This document shows positions 23,979 through 35,976 of a DNA stretch of 64,000 nt, piece after piece; the stretch's first letter is position 1; each line of letters opens with the position of its first letter. Origin of the DNA: Cyanoderma ruficeps (taxonomy: Eukaryota; Chordata; Aves; Passeriformes; Timaliidae); NCBI GenBank assembly GCA_008694505.1, contig VZDJ01000116.1, positions 19,023,716 through 19,087,715 of the forward strand, written 5' to 3'. A program made the position numbers and the translations under genes. The notes beneath the pieces are model-generated. The model was not told the DNA's origin and ran no database searches. It saw only the letters and a program-made list of their open reading frames with translations.

Positions 23979-24426
23979 TGCAGCTTTTGTGTCCTCTGAA
24001 ATTTCCTGCTGTTTTTTAACAAAGTCAAATCCACTTTGTTTCTATCTAAAAAAGTTTGCATTGTAAATGTTGAAATTCAAACATTTTGACTTTTACAACT
24101 TTTTCGGGTTCACTTCCTGTCTTTTTCATCACTCCATTTTCTCTCTTGCAGGTTGTGGAGATTAGTATAGAGTTTAATGGGGGTATATTGAAATACCTCA
24201 GTGTTTGAAAATGGAAAGAAAATCAGTTTATTTTTCTTTACTTGCTTCTTTGGGAACTTCTGTCAATTTTTAGGAAAAAAAACCCCAAACAACCGAATCA
24301 AACCAGCTTTCAAATATTGCACACTAAATGCTCTGTTTCTTCTTTTCCCCGGCTAAAACACCTACCTGTGTGCAAGAAGCAATGCCCTTGTCTCATTGTG
24401 GACAGCTTGTGCTTCGCTTGATGGGC

Positions 24427-24432
24427 AGGCGG
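24427..24432. repeat. Target-site duplication, left copy
   Basis: AGGCGG directly abuts the TG terminus of the LTR at 24433. Its partner AGGCAG follows the CA terminus. The one difference, CGG versus CAG, is the change expected from CpG decay. Six base pairs is the usual duplication for alpha/beta-type (ERVK-like) endogenous retroviruses. Confidence 0.75.
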
Positions 24433-24520
24433 TGTCGCGGGGCGAAGCTGGGCGTGTCCCAATTTAGGAACACTGGAATGAATCTCAGGAGACGGCTGTT
24501 GTAGAAAACTATTTATCTAA

Positions 24521-24526
24521 TTTATT
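24521..24526 (-). terminator. LTR poly(A) signal
   Basis: AATAAA on the minus strand, 15 bases downstream of the TATA box, within the solo LTR. Confidence 0.7.
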
Positions 24527-24540
24527 TACAATCTAACTCC

Positions 24541-24547
24541 TTTTATA
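24541..24547 (-). promoter_or_regulatory. LTR TATA box
   Basis: TATAAAA on the minus strand, about 20 bases downstream of the CCAAT motif. It would drive transcription leftward into the region below 24500. Confidence 0.7.
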
Positions 24548-24568
24548 CGTTTGTACAGAGGTCAAAGG

Positions 24569-24573
24569 ATTGG
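24569..24573 (-). promoter_or_regulatory. LTR CCAAT box
   Basis: CCAAT on the minus strand within AGCCAATCC, upstream of the LTR TATA box at promoter-like spacing. Confidence 0.6.
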
Positions 24574-24601
24574 CTACACAGGTCGCCACCCCTTCGACCT
24601 G

Positions 24602-24620
24602 GATGGTGAACATCACCATC
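24602..24620. repeat. Hairpin in LTR U3
   Basis: GATGGTGA (24602-24609) and TCACCATC (24613-24620) form a perfect 8-bp inverted repeat with a 3-base loop, upstream of the CCAAT box of the LTR. Confidence 0.8.
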
Positions 24621-24737
24621 AATCATTTCTTCTCTCACAGGAGAAGTACGTAAACATTCTAAGAATAGACATTGTTTACATGAGGCTGCGTGTGAAAGTT
24701 CTACAGAAAGACAAAAGACAGAAAACTCAGGGCAACA

Positions 24738-24743
24738 AGGCAG
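24738..24743. repeat. Target-site duplication, right copy
   Basis: AGGCAG immediately after the ACA terminus of the LTR, matching AGGCGG at 24427-24432 with one CpG-type difference. Confidence 0.75.
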
Positions 24744-27700
24744 GAAAAGCTTTTAAACAAAAGGCTCTGGCTACCTTGTGCTGTTGGAATACCCAGGCTT
24801 GTAGCAAATCAACCCAGGACAAGAGAAGCAGTGGGAGATAGGTGTGAGGAAAGTGCAGTGGTGGGCACAGACAGTGAGGGTGGAGGGTGGAGCTGGCCTG
24901 GAGGGAAGGCTGGGAAGGAGAGAGGGTGTAAGGTCCCGCCAGGACGAGCTGCTCAGAGCAGTGGGAGCTGCAGCCTGTTCCCAGGAGAGAACTCCTCTCA
25001 CTGCTCCTTCTTCCCACTTTTGGCTTTTGTGAAGCTCTGGAAATTGCAAGCGGGGGTGATTTAGCATGTCACTGCAGAACACGGGAGGCTTTGTGGTAAT
25101 TAGCTTACTGCTAATTAGGAATATCTTTGGGTATTTCTTTGCAGGAAAGCACTGATCCATTTATAACAAGTCATCACTTATGAAGCAATTATCTGAAATA
25201 TGTTTTCCCCTTTCTATATAAAGAATTACCTTCCTTTTTTTCTTTAATTTTTTATATCAAAACATGTTGAATATGCCTGTCAAGGATGATAGGTAACGAT
25301 TTGTAATTTAAATGTTGCGAACATATCTTGTGAAATGTCTCAATAAGTAATTTTATTAGTTAAAAAAAATGAAACCAAAATCCCAAAACCAGAAAAACCC
25401 CTCAGCATAAAAGCAAGCATGACTAACTCCTCAGAGCAGAAAAGGGACATTTTATTTTTCTAAAACTGTGAGAAACTTTTGAAATTCAAAGACCTCTGTG
25501 TGCACACATTTCCATGTAAAATGCCACAACACCTGTGGTGTTTTGCCTTGTGCTTTTTCACTGTCGATTTCCATGGCTGGCTGCATGTACAGGTGATGCA
25601 GGTGACACTGGCCTCTTCCTTGCTTTTGTATGAGGAATTGCTCTGGAGTGAAACCTGTGCCCTTTAGGTGCCCAGCTTGTTTCATGCTATGAATGTTGTG
25701 CTGTTAAACTGCAGATGCTTTACACGTAGCCAAAAGATAGAAGTGGAGCTGGTCTCAAAGCTCTTTCACATGCAGCGAGTAAAAGCTACTTAAGTGGACA
25801 CATACAGTGAAGCAAAAAGCAATGCCTGAACCAGAACAAATTTTAAGCAACAGACTCATGGTAGTGCAGAAAACTGATCTGAGATGTGTGAGCAGTGCCT
25901 GAGTCTTATTTATTCCCAGATATATTAGTTATAGTGCTGATATCCTACTTGCAGAGGTCACTACTCTGGAAGGCAGTGTGGTGTGCAGGCACTGCTGCCT
26001 CCTTTCCTTGTGTGCTTCTCCAACCTGGCTCAGGTTCCTCTTTATCCTTTTGTTCATGGACTGAACAACTCCCACCCTCTCCAGGCTATGTGGGCAGGGG
26101 GGAATGGGGTTTGCTGGGCTCACAGGGGTGTCCCATGTGCTTCCAGCTCTGCCCTGCAAACTGCTCTCCATGACTTGAAGGGAGGAAGCTAAATGCCATC
26201 CTGTTTTCCAAACCTTTATAACAGTGATGATGGCAAGTTTGGCTGAATAAATTAAAAGACGTAAGAACTCAAAGGGGAGGAAATGTTGTTTGTGTTTATT
26301 TTGAAAAATACATACCACTTTTTACAATATTTTCATGTCTCATTAAGTTCTTTTGAATTTCCTTCCTAGAAACTGTATGATGTGCTACTCACCGCTCAAA
26401 CTCAAAATGGGATTTTTATCATTGGCGCTATCTGTTTAAAACATATTTGTCAGTAAATTCCTCTTATTTCCCCTTTTCTACCCACCCCTGGGCTTAAATA
26501 GCTCATAAACAACAATGAAATCAACAAAAATTGTTTTGTTATTCAAATGAGACTTTTTTTTCCCCACTGCAAATTCCTTTCTCCCCACAAACTGTGTTTT
26601 TTAACAATAACAGCTGCCTAAAGCTCTCTGATTTTTCTTCATAGGCAATCGTTCTGGTCAAAACCAAACAAAATAGGGAGCCTATTAAGCTAGAGCCTCT
26701 TCTGCATACACCTGCCATCATTATTTAGTTATGCATATCAAAATGAATAAGCTGTTGCACAACATAATTGGTTAATTTTGATTATGCAGGAGCTCATCTT
26801 GCTGCTTTGATACAGGAAGCTCTTGCTTGTAGGGTGGGCAGTGAGTGATTAGAAATGGACAGGGTACATCACAAATACAGGAGAGGTACCTGGGGAGGCT
26901 GGGGAGGCTTTGCCATCTGTTCACAGATAACTTTTGGTACTTTCCTACCTGCTCACCATGTGCCTGTTGCCAGAGACCCCGAGATGTACTCAGTCAAGGG
27001 CTGGCACTCATGAAGTGCACAGTTTGCCTATATGTGTGCATATAACAAATCTAGAAATCTTTATGTACCTTAAAATAATTAATTAAGTCTTATGGTGACT
27101 TAGTGAGATATTATCAGCATAATTTGACAGATCATTGAAGGAGACATGGAAAGTTCAAGTGATTTGACCAACACTGACTTGCTCTTGCACCAGACTTGGT
27201 GCAACTACCTATGAGAGGGGGATCCTTGCAGGCAGCACTGAGGGGAGCAGGCAGAAGGACTGGCTGCTCTGCTTGCCTGGCCTCTGCAATGGTGCTTTGA
27301 GGGATGGGATGTAGCACAGAGTTGGTGTTCCCAGAGGGAAGATCCTACTGATGCCATGCTCTGTAACCTGCCTGGGCCCACGGTTGTCATCAGAAGTTGG
27401 GGTGTGGCACCAGGTGGAATAGGAGGGGTCCTCAGGTGGTAGTTTCTGGTGGTGGAGGTGGGGAGTGCACAGTCTCCATGTGGGGATGTGGCCCTGGGGA
27501 AGCTTTGTGCCACAGTCACAGGCAGGGGAGAGAGTGGGTTTCACAGTAATGGGTCTCGCTGGGCAGCCAGTAACCCAAGCAGGGCATAAGTCACTATTGT
27601 CCAAAAGTTCTGAGAGTTTAAAGTGCCCTCTGGATGAGGAAATGCTTTTCCTTTCCTTTAAGATGTGGCTGACAGATGCTCCTCATCCCAGTGCCTGCCC

Positions 27701-28525
27701 TTCTGAGTGATGTGGCTGCCCCAGCCCTAATGGGAGGACCCCCTGAGCTCTCTCTCATCTGCCAGAGGGAAATTCCACCAGTCTGAGGAAATGCAGCCAC
27801 AAAATGGGCTCAAAACTCCTCAGGCCGAGTTTCTATGAATTGGACTAAGTAAAACTGTAAAGAATCTTCATTTGGGACTATGGCACAGGCAGGAGAGCTG
27901 GCAGGTGGAAACACAACCACGGAATCGGAATCTTTTTAATCAGCATATCTGCCTGCATCTTTCTCCTCTGTATCTCCTGTAACCACTGTAATTGATTTCT
28001 TGGCAGTGGAAAACCTTTTGAACTCAAGTTCTTAACAAGCCAAAGGAGAGCACACTATCAGGTTAGTGCTCCTAATTGACCAAACTCTCGTTGGGGTTGC
28101 TCCATACAGCAATGATTCAAATCTGGCCATAAAAGCAACACTATTACCAAGGTGTGGGTGGGGGGAGCCCGACCCCAAACAGAGCCAAGGCAGCTGATGA
28201 AAAGGCAACCATGCTAAAGCAGACAGTGAAATTGGTGCCTGTAGCTCACTGTGTTTGACAGGTGAATAGAGTTTCCCCTCACAGAGTTGCTTTCCTGGGG
28301 CAGAGTTGTGTGATGCTGATGGCTGGTCCAAGCTGAGGCCAATCTTCAGGCAAGACTTTGGCTGCTGATAGGCAGAGGAACAGGTGACTCCTTTGTACTT
28401 GTGTGGGAGGGTTGGAGGCTTGGATTGAAGAGATGCTGAGCAGGGAGTGATGAGGTAAGTGGTTCACTTTTCTATGCCTTTAAACCCTTTTCTCTTTCCT
28501 TGTTCTGTTGGGGGGTTTTTATTTC
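24744..28525. other. Noncoding unique sequence with homeodomain-like sites
   Basis: Contains paired TAATTAG sites (25097-25118) and an AT-rich block with octamer-like ATGCATAT and homeodomain-like motifs (26720-26790). Two short splice-bordered open segments lie at 26393-26431 (minus) and 28007-28061 (plus). None is secure as a gene part. Confidence 0.5.
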
Positions 28526-28547
28526 TTTTTTGTTTGTTTGTTTGTTT
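28526..28547. repeat. (TTTG)n microsatellite
   Basis: About four to five TTTG units preceded by a T-run. Confidence 0.8.
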
Positions 28548-31500
28548 CAGGATAAGAGGGCTGTCATTTGCTCTGTGAACAAATTTCTTCAGCTGCACAC
28601 AAACCCAAGGGCTTTTAGGTGTCCATTCCCAAGGCCTTGCAGAACTGTGTGGTATGGGGACAGGCAAACACATTCCAATGAAACACTGATTTCACCAGTA
28701 TAGTGATATTACTTCAGTCTTTATATCCCCAGCCCCAATACATGTTATGAACTGGGACACATGGAAATCCTTTCCCCTGGACCCAAAGAGCATATTTTAG
28801 TTAGAAAGAAAGTGATGGCATTGTTGAAAGTGTAGAGAAAGGGAAATCTTCCCGACTTGCCATATGTTTCATCTCAGCTGTGGGAAACAGGAGGCAATTC
28901 TTTTAGTTTGGGTAATCAGTAAGAAGAAATCCACACTCTGGCTGGTGGTGGCATGAAGGAGAGGCCTGGATAATGAGAGAGGAGGATTTTTGATGACAAC
29001 TCAGAAGGCAATGGCCGTGTGGTGTCATCTTTTGTGCACTGGTTATTAAAGCCACAGGCAGCAGTGGGGCAGATTGGGAGCAGGATGAACAAAGTTTCAG
29101 TCAGATGCTGCATCAGCTGCTCTTGAATGTGCACTGGAGAATTTGGGAAACAAGAGCTGGGAGAGGGAACTGAAATTCCCAGTGTGCAGGCTGACCTCCG
29201 AGCAAAAGTGCTTTGAGATTTCTCCATTGACGTTTAGCACAGGCCTGGACCTTGTTATCACTCTCTTTGAGCTATTCTATATAAAGTACCTTGATCTATT
29301 TCAGAGACAGGTATTAGCATGATGTGGGCAGTTTTTTATGTCCTCTAATCTTCTAATTCTGAAGTGGAAGATTTGAAGTGTAACGTGAGAAGTGGTGCTG
29401 CAGGAATTACTCTCATCCTATATGAATTTACAGAAGTGAGGAGATCCTGGATAGCTGAGCCCTGTGGGTTTCTCCAAGGGGGACTTCTAGGCCATCTGAG
29501 GTTTTCCCATTGCTCCTTGTTATAACCCCATGTTCACCACGTGGATAATGCAGTGAAAATTAATGAAATGAAACTTTTCTTGTAATTTTGATTGTTGTGC
29601 TTACCTGTAAGGTTTGACCTTTTGTTTTTTATTTTGGTGGGGCTGGGATAGGGTGTTTAAGACTCCAAAAATATGTTGTAAAGGAGTGTGACAGGAGACA
29701 GGCTCTGTCCTGGGAAAACAGAGCTGGCTGTGAGGCATGAGGGATCACAAACAAATGATCCTTGGGCTTTGCTCCTGGGAGTTAGATGGGTTTTGAAGTT
29801 TTCCATGGAGATATGCATGTTTTCCCTCTACCTCAGCTGGTCCTACCACTGCTACTGTTCCAGGAGTTGTCCTTCTGTTTTCTTGGCTGGTCTCCCTAAT
29901 TGTCACAGGAGGAAAATGGCACAGCCCATGATTGCTGAAAGAAAAGGTCTCAGCTTGGGCAGTAGAGTTTGTGGCGTGGGAAATGGAACCCTTTGGCTTC
30001 ATCCCTTCCAGCTGGCATTTTTCCACTGCTCCTTTTCTCTTGAGTGCCACAAACCCATAAAGCACACCAGCCTGGCCATTGTCCCATAGTCTCTAAGGCT
30101 TGGCATGAGCCCTCAAGTTGTAACCATGGCCTGGTGTGGCTGGAGGGTGTGAAGCCACCTGGACACTGAAGGGCTTTGATGGAGCTCTGAGTCCCAATGC
30201 CAAATTCTTGTCCACTGCTTGGTGGCCCTCTAGATTGATCGTAGCATTCAGGGAAGGGGTGCTGAGAGGACAAACAAGCCCAGTGTTTGTTCCAGAACTG
30301 TACAGAATAGGGCTGGAAGGGATCAGGGGGGACATCTAACTTTCTTGTGCATTAGGTTTGGCCTAAAGCACCAGATATATTTGATCTGAAACCTAGTCAT
30401 GTTTGCATAGAAAGAAGCTTGATGAGAGCCAGAATTTCATTGTCTGAAAGTAGGCAGAGACCCAGATCTACTTTGCTGAAAAAGACTATTTTAAAAGATG
30501 TTTTTGGAAATCTAGGCAATCTTCTCAGTGCTGTGTGATGTCTCAGTGTAAATTCAAAAATCAATTACTTTCTTTTACACTAAACAATGATTAAGCTGTT
30601 CAAACCACTTGGCAAACAAACAGCTGCAACATCCACAGAATGAGAACTTCTGGAAAGGACCATGGTGATTGCTTGGATACTTGTTTTTGATTAAATTAGA
30701 ATACACATATATTTTCCTCTCCTCCTTCTTGCCAGTGATGAGATGGGTTATGCAGGAAGCTCTGAACTTGTATTTTACATTCTTGTGCCTACCTCTGAAC
30801 CCATCAAATATAAATATTTGAAAGTTTGACTTCAACTACTCCCAGTAGTTTCTAGATTCCCAGATGAAATGCTAAACTGCCTAAAAGAGTCAAACGATAA
30901 AACAAACTCATCAGTAGCAAAGCAGTCCTGAAGATTACATATTTTGGTAATTGATAAAAGCACTACCTTTCCAGACCCCTCATAAAAGAAAGAATTTGTG
31001 TATTAAAGCCCCAGATTATCTGCCCAGACTCTGTAGCCATAGAAATCAAAGGCAAACTGTCAGTTCTTGTTTTCCTCTCCTCTCCAGGTGGCAAACTTCT
31101 TCTCAAAAAGTGGTTTTTTTTCTTTTTTTTTTCCCTACGGAAACCTAGAAGGAAATCCTGAAAAACAGATAGAGGTCTTGATTTGCAACAGAAAAAGCAG
31201 GGGCAGAAATCAAGGCATTTAGCCCATGTAAGGCTGAGTAATCTTCAGGCAGCAAGGTGATGGTTTGTCAAGACATCGGGAAAGTAGGTCTTAACTCATC
31301 ATTGTTTGGCTTGTGTCTCTTTTCCTTGTGCAAGATCCCTGCATCCCTGCATAAATCAACTCTATCCTCTTTGTAGTGGATCATTTTTGTGAGTGCCATG
31401 GTTATATTAATTTTTAACCTGCAATATGCTCTCACCCACAGGCTGAATCCATGCTGAGAGGCAGGGTCTGCTTTAGTCAGAGTATTTTGAAAGCCCTGTT

Positions 31501-34500
31501 GCTGCACATGATCTCCCCACAGAAATGTTTGGGAGTTTTCTGTTGTTTCTATGATCCTGCTGCTCTGTGGCTGCATGGGATGTCCTGCAGTGGGTCACAT
31601 AATGCTCTGCATCCAAAGGGGTTGGCATCCCTGCTTGGCACAGCCAGAGACCTACACTCCACACACAACATACCTCACTCACAGCTCCTGGCTGGGAGAA
31701 ATTTCAGGATACCTTTGCACCTTCTCTGCTCTGGGGCTGGCTAGAGGGCTGCCTGTCCTTCTGTGCAATTCAGAGCAACCTTTCCAGCCGAATACACCTG
31801 AGGTAGAGGGCTGGGCCACTGTGGGAGATTCAGACCCTGTGCCACAGCTCAGCACAGCAGTGCCTGACACCTGCAAAAGGCAAGCCTTGTCTGGTTGTGT
31901 GTCATGGCATGGTGTACAGCCCCCAAAAGCTCTTTCTTTCTGTCAGCTCTTTGTTCCCTTCTAGATTTCAACTTTTTGCTGCTACTTAACTTTGTAAAAT
32001 AATGAATGACAAAAAATATGTTCTTAGAAATTCATGCCTGAGGCTGGGGCTTTTTCTAAGTAGTTTTGGCTCTTCAGAGGGAAGCTACTACTAAGCAAAA
32101 ATTACCATAATTAACTACAGTAAACTGCCTGCCATTTGATGTCTGAGACTTAAAAGCTTCTGTTGGGATCCAGACGGTTTCTAAAAACAAGGCCTCAGTG
32201 GCCTAATTAAAAAAGAAAGGGGAGAGAGAGAAGGGAGTAGGAAAGACTGGTGATAAATCTAAATAAATCACAATGAGCTGACAAGAGGAAAGGTAGGTTC
32301 AGCCTGACTTCTACGTCCAAAAATGCAGCCTGGGAAGTCTTGCCCCATCAGTCTTTTCCTCTGAAGCAAATGGTCCCCTGTTGCTCTGCATCCACTTCGG
32401 TGGAAAGGAATTTTGGATCAGTGTTTCTCAGAGCATTGAAATGGAGACATCCCCTTTAAGACTTCCAGTCTTGGGAAAACACATCAGATTTTGAGTAAGT
32501 TCACCCAGAGGCAGCAGCAGCCCTTGTGATGAATGTGGGCAGCACAAATATTTGTAGAGCAATTAGCTGCGCAGTGCAGTGATAATAACACGAATATGTT
32601 TCTTAGTGATAGTGCTGATAGCGGTTTAAATTGGGGCTGTAAATACATTGATTTCCTGGGGAATGGGTATTCACACCAGCAGAAGTCTCTCTGTGAGCTT
32701 GTAAGTTGTTATGCTGCTACTGCCTCCGTGGGGTCAAGCAGGTTTCAAAGAATCACAGAATATGATAGAAGGGGCAGAGCTGGTCACATAGGGACACCTG
32801 CAGAGTTCAGGCATATTGCACCAGGGAAGGCTCTTCTGCCTGCTCAGCCTGCTTCTCTGCCCAATAAAATGGGAGGAGTGAGCCTGATTTTTATCATCTT
32901 GTGCTGGAGGAAGCCTGATAAAGGAGCTCCCATGGTCATGTTCATGGACAGTGGTGGGGTCCTGTTGCTTTCTAGATGCTTTCTAAGGGCTCTGACAGAC
33001 ACAATCAGTTTGTGTTGTGGTGTTGGAGGGTGTTTTCCTGTAAATACAGAAGCTTATTGGTCATATCCTGACTCACAGCACCACAGGGCAAATACCAGCC
33101 CCACCCTGGTGCTGTGTCTGGTGGGGAGGATCTGTTGAGGCCATGAATTGCAATGTCACTACAGCAACATTTTGCACTGTCCCCGAGGCTGTGGCCAGCT
33201 TTCCAGCATGGTGCCATTGGACAAGCTTTGCTGCTGGGGTATTTGGTGCTGGGATTTGGCAGTGCTGTACACCTGGAGTATGGATGCCTGTCTGGCTGTT
33301 TTGCAGGCCAAGTGAATCACAGTGAGAATTGCTACCAAAACCAAGGCTGTTCCATGACTGAGGACCTCGTGGTACCTGCTCATGCTGCAGATATGAGGGA
33401 GAGAGCACATGTGCAGGCTCTGGCCTCAGGCTGTGCTCAGGCTGAGGGTGAGCCTGGGCTGAGGGTGGTGACCTCTCACTGATGGATGGAGTGAGCTCCT
33501 AAGGGGGATAACACTACTCAAAGGGGCAGTCAGGACACAGCTGCTCTTCTCAGCTTCTGGACCTTGGCCCTGCAGGGTTTGCTGTGACTGTCATGTCACA
33601 CTTGTGAGGGGGAGGCTGACACAGGTGAGATGTGTCTTCCAGGCTGAGCCCTACCTTGAGCTCCTCTCACAGCCTCCTTCAGTGCTGCTGCAAGCAGAGA
33701 TTCCAGGAGACATGTGGGGTATTTAGAACCTCACAACTTCTGGCTGAAACAAAATAAGGAGCAAAGAGAACTGCTTGAAGGAGTTTGCACTTCTGAAAGA
33801 ATAATTAAACTTTGCCCTTGAGGAGAAAGGGCACTGAGTTGCAGCTACCTACTCACTGGAATGAAGGTTAGTTATTTCCCTAAGCCTTTTAATGAAAGGG
33901 ATTGAGCTCACCTTTCTCAAATCCCTGATGCAATGATGCTTTTCCTAACTGTCCCTTTTGGCAATTTGGGTGGTGGGAAAAGCAATTTATTTTCCTTCTG
34001 ATGTTGACTTATCCCCAGTTGCATGTCTCTAATGTACAAGTAAGCTTTTGAGTTTGGCTCCATGAATCCTGCTGTTCTCCCTAAGCCCACAAATAAGGCT
34101 GTAACCATGGCAATTCTGTGCTGCTCAGACAAACCATTAATGTGGAAGACTCTTGGCCTAACATCCCTAAAGGGAAGAGCAAGGCTTTCCTTGCTCTGAG
34201 AGCTCAAAGCAGAGAAGGAAGGAGACAAGAAGGGCTACTGGCTCCTGCTGGGTTGTGTCTGCAGGGTCTAGGCCAGACCTGATGGCAGCCCTTGGTGGGC
34301 CAGAGCAGAGATCTGTGACAACACTGTGCTGTCACAGCACAAGCACCTGTGCAAGGATAGGATGAGCAAAGAGTGATCTACTCTCTTCACTACTGTGCTG
34401 TGCTTCTGATGATCTCAGAGACTTCCAGAACCAGACATTGTGTCTCCTCCATTTATCTATGTGCTAAAAGTCCTGGGTCATGTTATACCTTCTTTGAGGC

Positions 34501-35976
34501 TGCACAAATGCAGTGTGGTTCCACTTACTAAAACAGGATCACCTTGGCAGTCCTTTTCCATGCTGTTACCATTACAGATGTCATAGCTGCATCCTGCCAA
34601 TCTTCCTCAAGGCAAACTCCAAGCACAAATGAGAAAAAGCTACTCTTTTAGCCAGTAGAGCCAAGATATCCAGCAACTAGAATAAACTAGACCAGTGAAA
34701 ATATGGTTTCTTATATCCTGTGGACTTTATGAGAGAAATCACTTATTTGTCTAGTATAAAGAAGTGTAATATGAGATGTGCCATGTTTAATGGAGGGTGT
34801 AGCTCAGTAGGGCAACTGAGCTGGTCCAGTGTCTTCCTGATCCTGAATATTTTCCCTTTCCATTTGTATATGTTTAGTGGTAGAGCTATTGTCAGCTTTG
34901 ATTTTGGTTTTGCTGGTCAGCTCCTGCTGAGACAATTTAACTTGCTAAGTTGGCACAAAAACAAACTTGGCCAAAAGTTTTCCCCCAGGACAGAATAAAG
35001 GAAGGAATATTCTGTCAGATTAGTGAGCTGAACTGGCTCTGTGGAGGGTCTGACACAAGGACATGGGAGGACAAGGACATGTATAATCAGGTTGGCAGAA
35101 GAAAGGAGGAGGGGAAGAAAGAGTAGGACTAACTTTTTGGGTGTTGAAAAAAACTTTTTAAAGTAGTCTTGTAAGCAGCTAAAAGATGCTATTAGCTGTG
35201 ATTCCTGGCATTGTAGGAGATTAATCCTGTCCACAGATTTTCAGCCACAGTGGTTGGGTCACACAGACTGCGTTAAAAGCCCAGCATGAGGACAATGTAG
35301 TTTTTTCTGGGAAAGGGATGGGCTTGGAGTTAGGAATGCTTTTTGTTTTTCTCCCAGAAAGCCTCTACAAGATTGTTTACGTGATTCTGCCTTGAACCTA
35401 ATTATTCAGCAGAAGCCCCACATGGAGCTGCAGTGTATCCTAGCAGAAGCAGAGGCACTGCTGGGTAGACCTATTTTACCTCCCTAAACAGCATTAGACG
35501 TGGCAAAGAAAGCAGCTGTCTAAGCTACAGTTGTTACAAGCTGTTTTCCCACCTCCTACCTACCCTTTGAGATGATAATGTCTGCAAAACGCAGCGGTAT
35601 ATGTACAGTATTCATGTGCTATAAATTATAGCACTTACTGTGAAGTGCACTGTGGAGATGGAGCTCCCTTTTCTTGTTCTCTGTCTATTTGGGACTTATA
35701 TTGCCTTTCTTGGTGGAAAGGCAGGGCAGCAGCTCACACCTGCAGCAGCAATTTCTCCCAGGAATTCAGACACAAGTTTAGATCCAGTTGCAAGTGAGTT
35801 GGTAGCTGGAGGAAGTACTTTGGGGTAGTAGGTGGCAGCTACAGGAGGTTTGTGATGGTCCTGGATCCTGGAGATTCTGGGAGGTGTAGAGGAAGAAGAG
35901 ATTCATTGTACTTGTTGTTAATCCTAGGGTGGTTTGGATGTTTTCCCCTAATGATCTCCTTCTTGGAGGGAATTGG
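28548..35976. other. Noncoding unique sequence
   Basis: No gene or well-supported repeat. A CpG-containing block at 32560-32640 with an AATTAGC motif may be conserved noncoding DNA. The 201-codon frame at 32533-33138 shows no domain. Short strings resembling CR1 3' ends occur near 30296 and 32750 but are too short to call. Confidence 0.5.

Larger units (their letters stand above)
19491..24426. other. Noncoding unique sequence
   Basis: Contains overlapping hairpins (21369-21398), a homeodomain-like palindrome (22246-22255), a short GC-rich CpG spot (23650-23680) and a 22-bp tandem duplication (23935-23978). A CAATAAAAG string near 21075 resembles a poly(A) signal, but no coding exon precedes it. 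Confidence 0.5.
24433..24737 (-). mobile_element. Solo LTR of an endogenous retrovirus
   Basis: A 305-bp element with TGT...ACA ends (TGTCGC at the left and GCAACA at the right form an imperfect terminal inverted repeat), flanked by a 6-bp duplication. Read on the minus strand it has a proper LTR layout: CCAAT at 24569-24573, TATAAAA at 24541-24547, AATAAA at 24521-24526, then a GC- and CpG-rich U5 ending at 24433. AATAAA lying close after the TATA box resembles the alpharetrovirus arrangement. No gag, pol or env sequence and no second LTR flank it, so recombination between two LTRs has removed the interior. Family assignment as ERVK-like rests on the duplication length and layout, not on a database match. 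Confidence 0.85.

Noticed and set aside
24551..24841. 96-codon frame across the LTR
   Set aside because: It lies inside U3 sequence and its flank, on the strand opposite to the LTR. Not retroviral coding sequence.
28548..28703. Open frame after the (TTTG)n tract and TTTCAG
   Set aside because: The pyrimidine tract is a microsatellite, so the acceptor resemblance is probably accidental.
30290..30345. AGAATAGGGCTGGAAGGGATC string like a CR1 3' end
   Set aside because: The similarity stops after about 25 bases. It may be an old remnant but is not supportable by eye.
32745..32800. AGAATCACAGAATATGATAG string like a CR1 3' end
   Set aside because: Only about 20 bases look similar and the downstream sequence does not follow the CR1 pattern.
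32533..33138. 201-codon plus-strand open frame
   Set aside because: No domain recognised, and it runs across a CR1-like string, which argues against a single protein.
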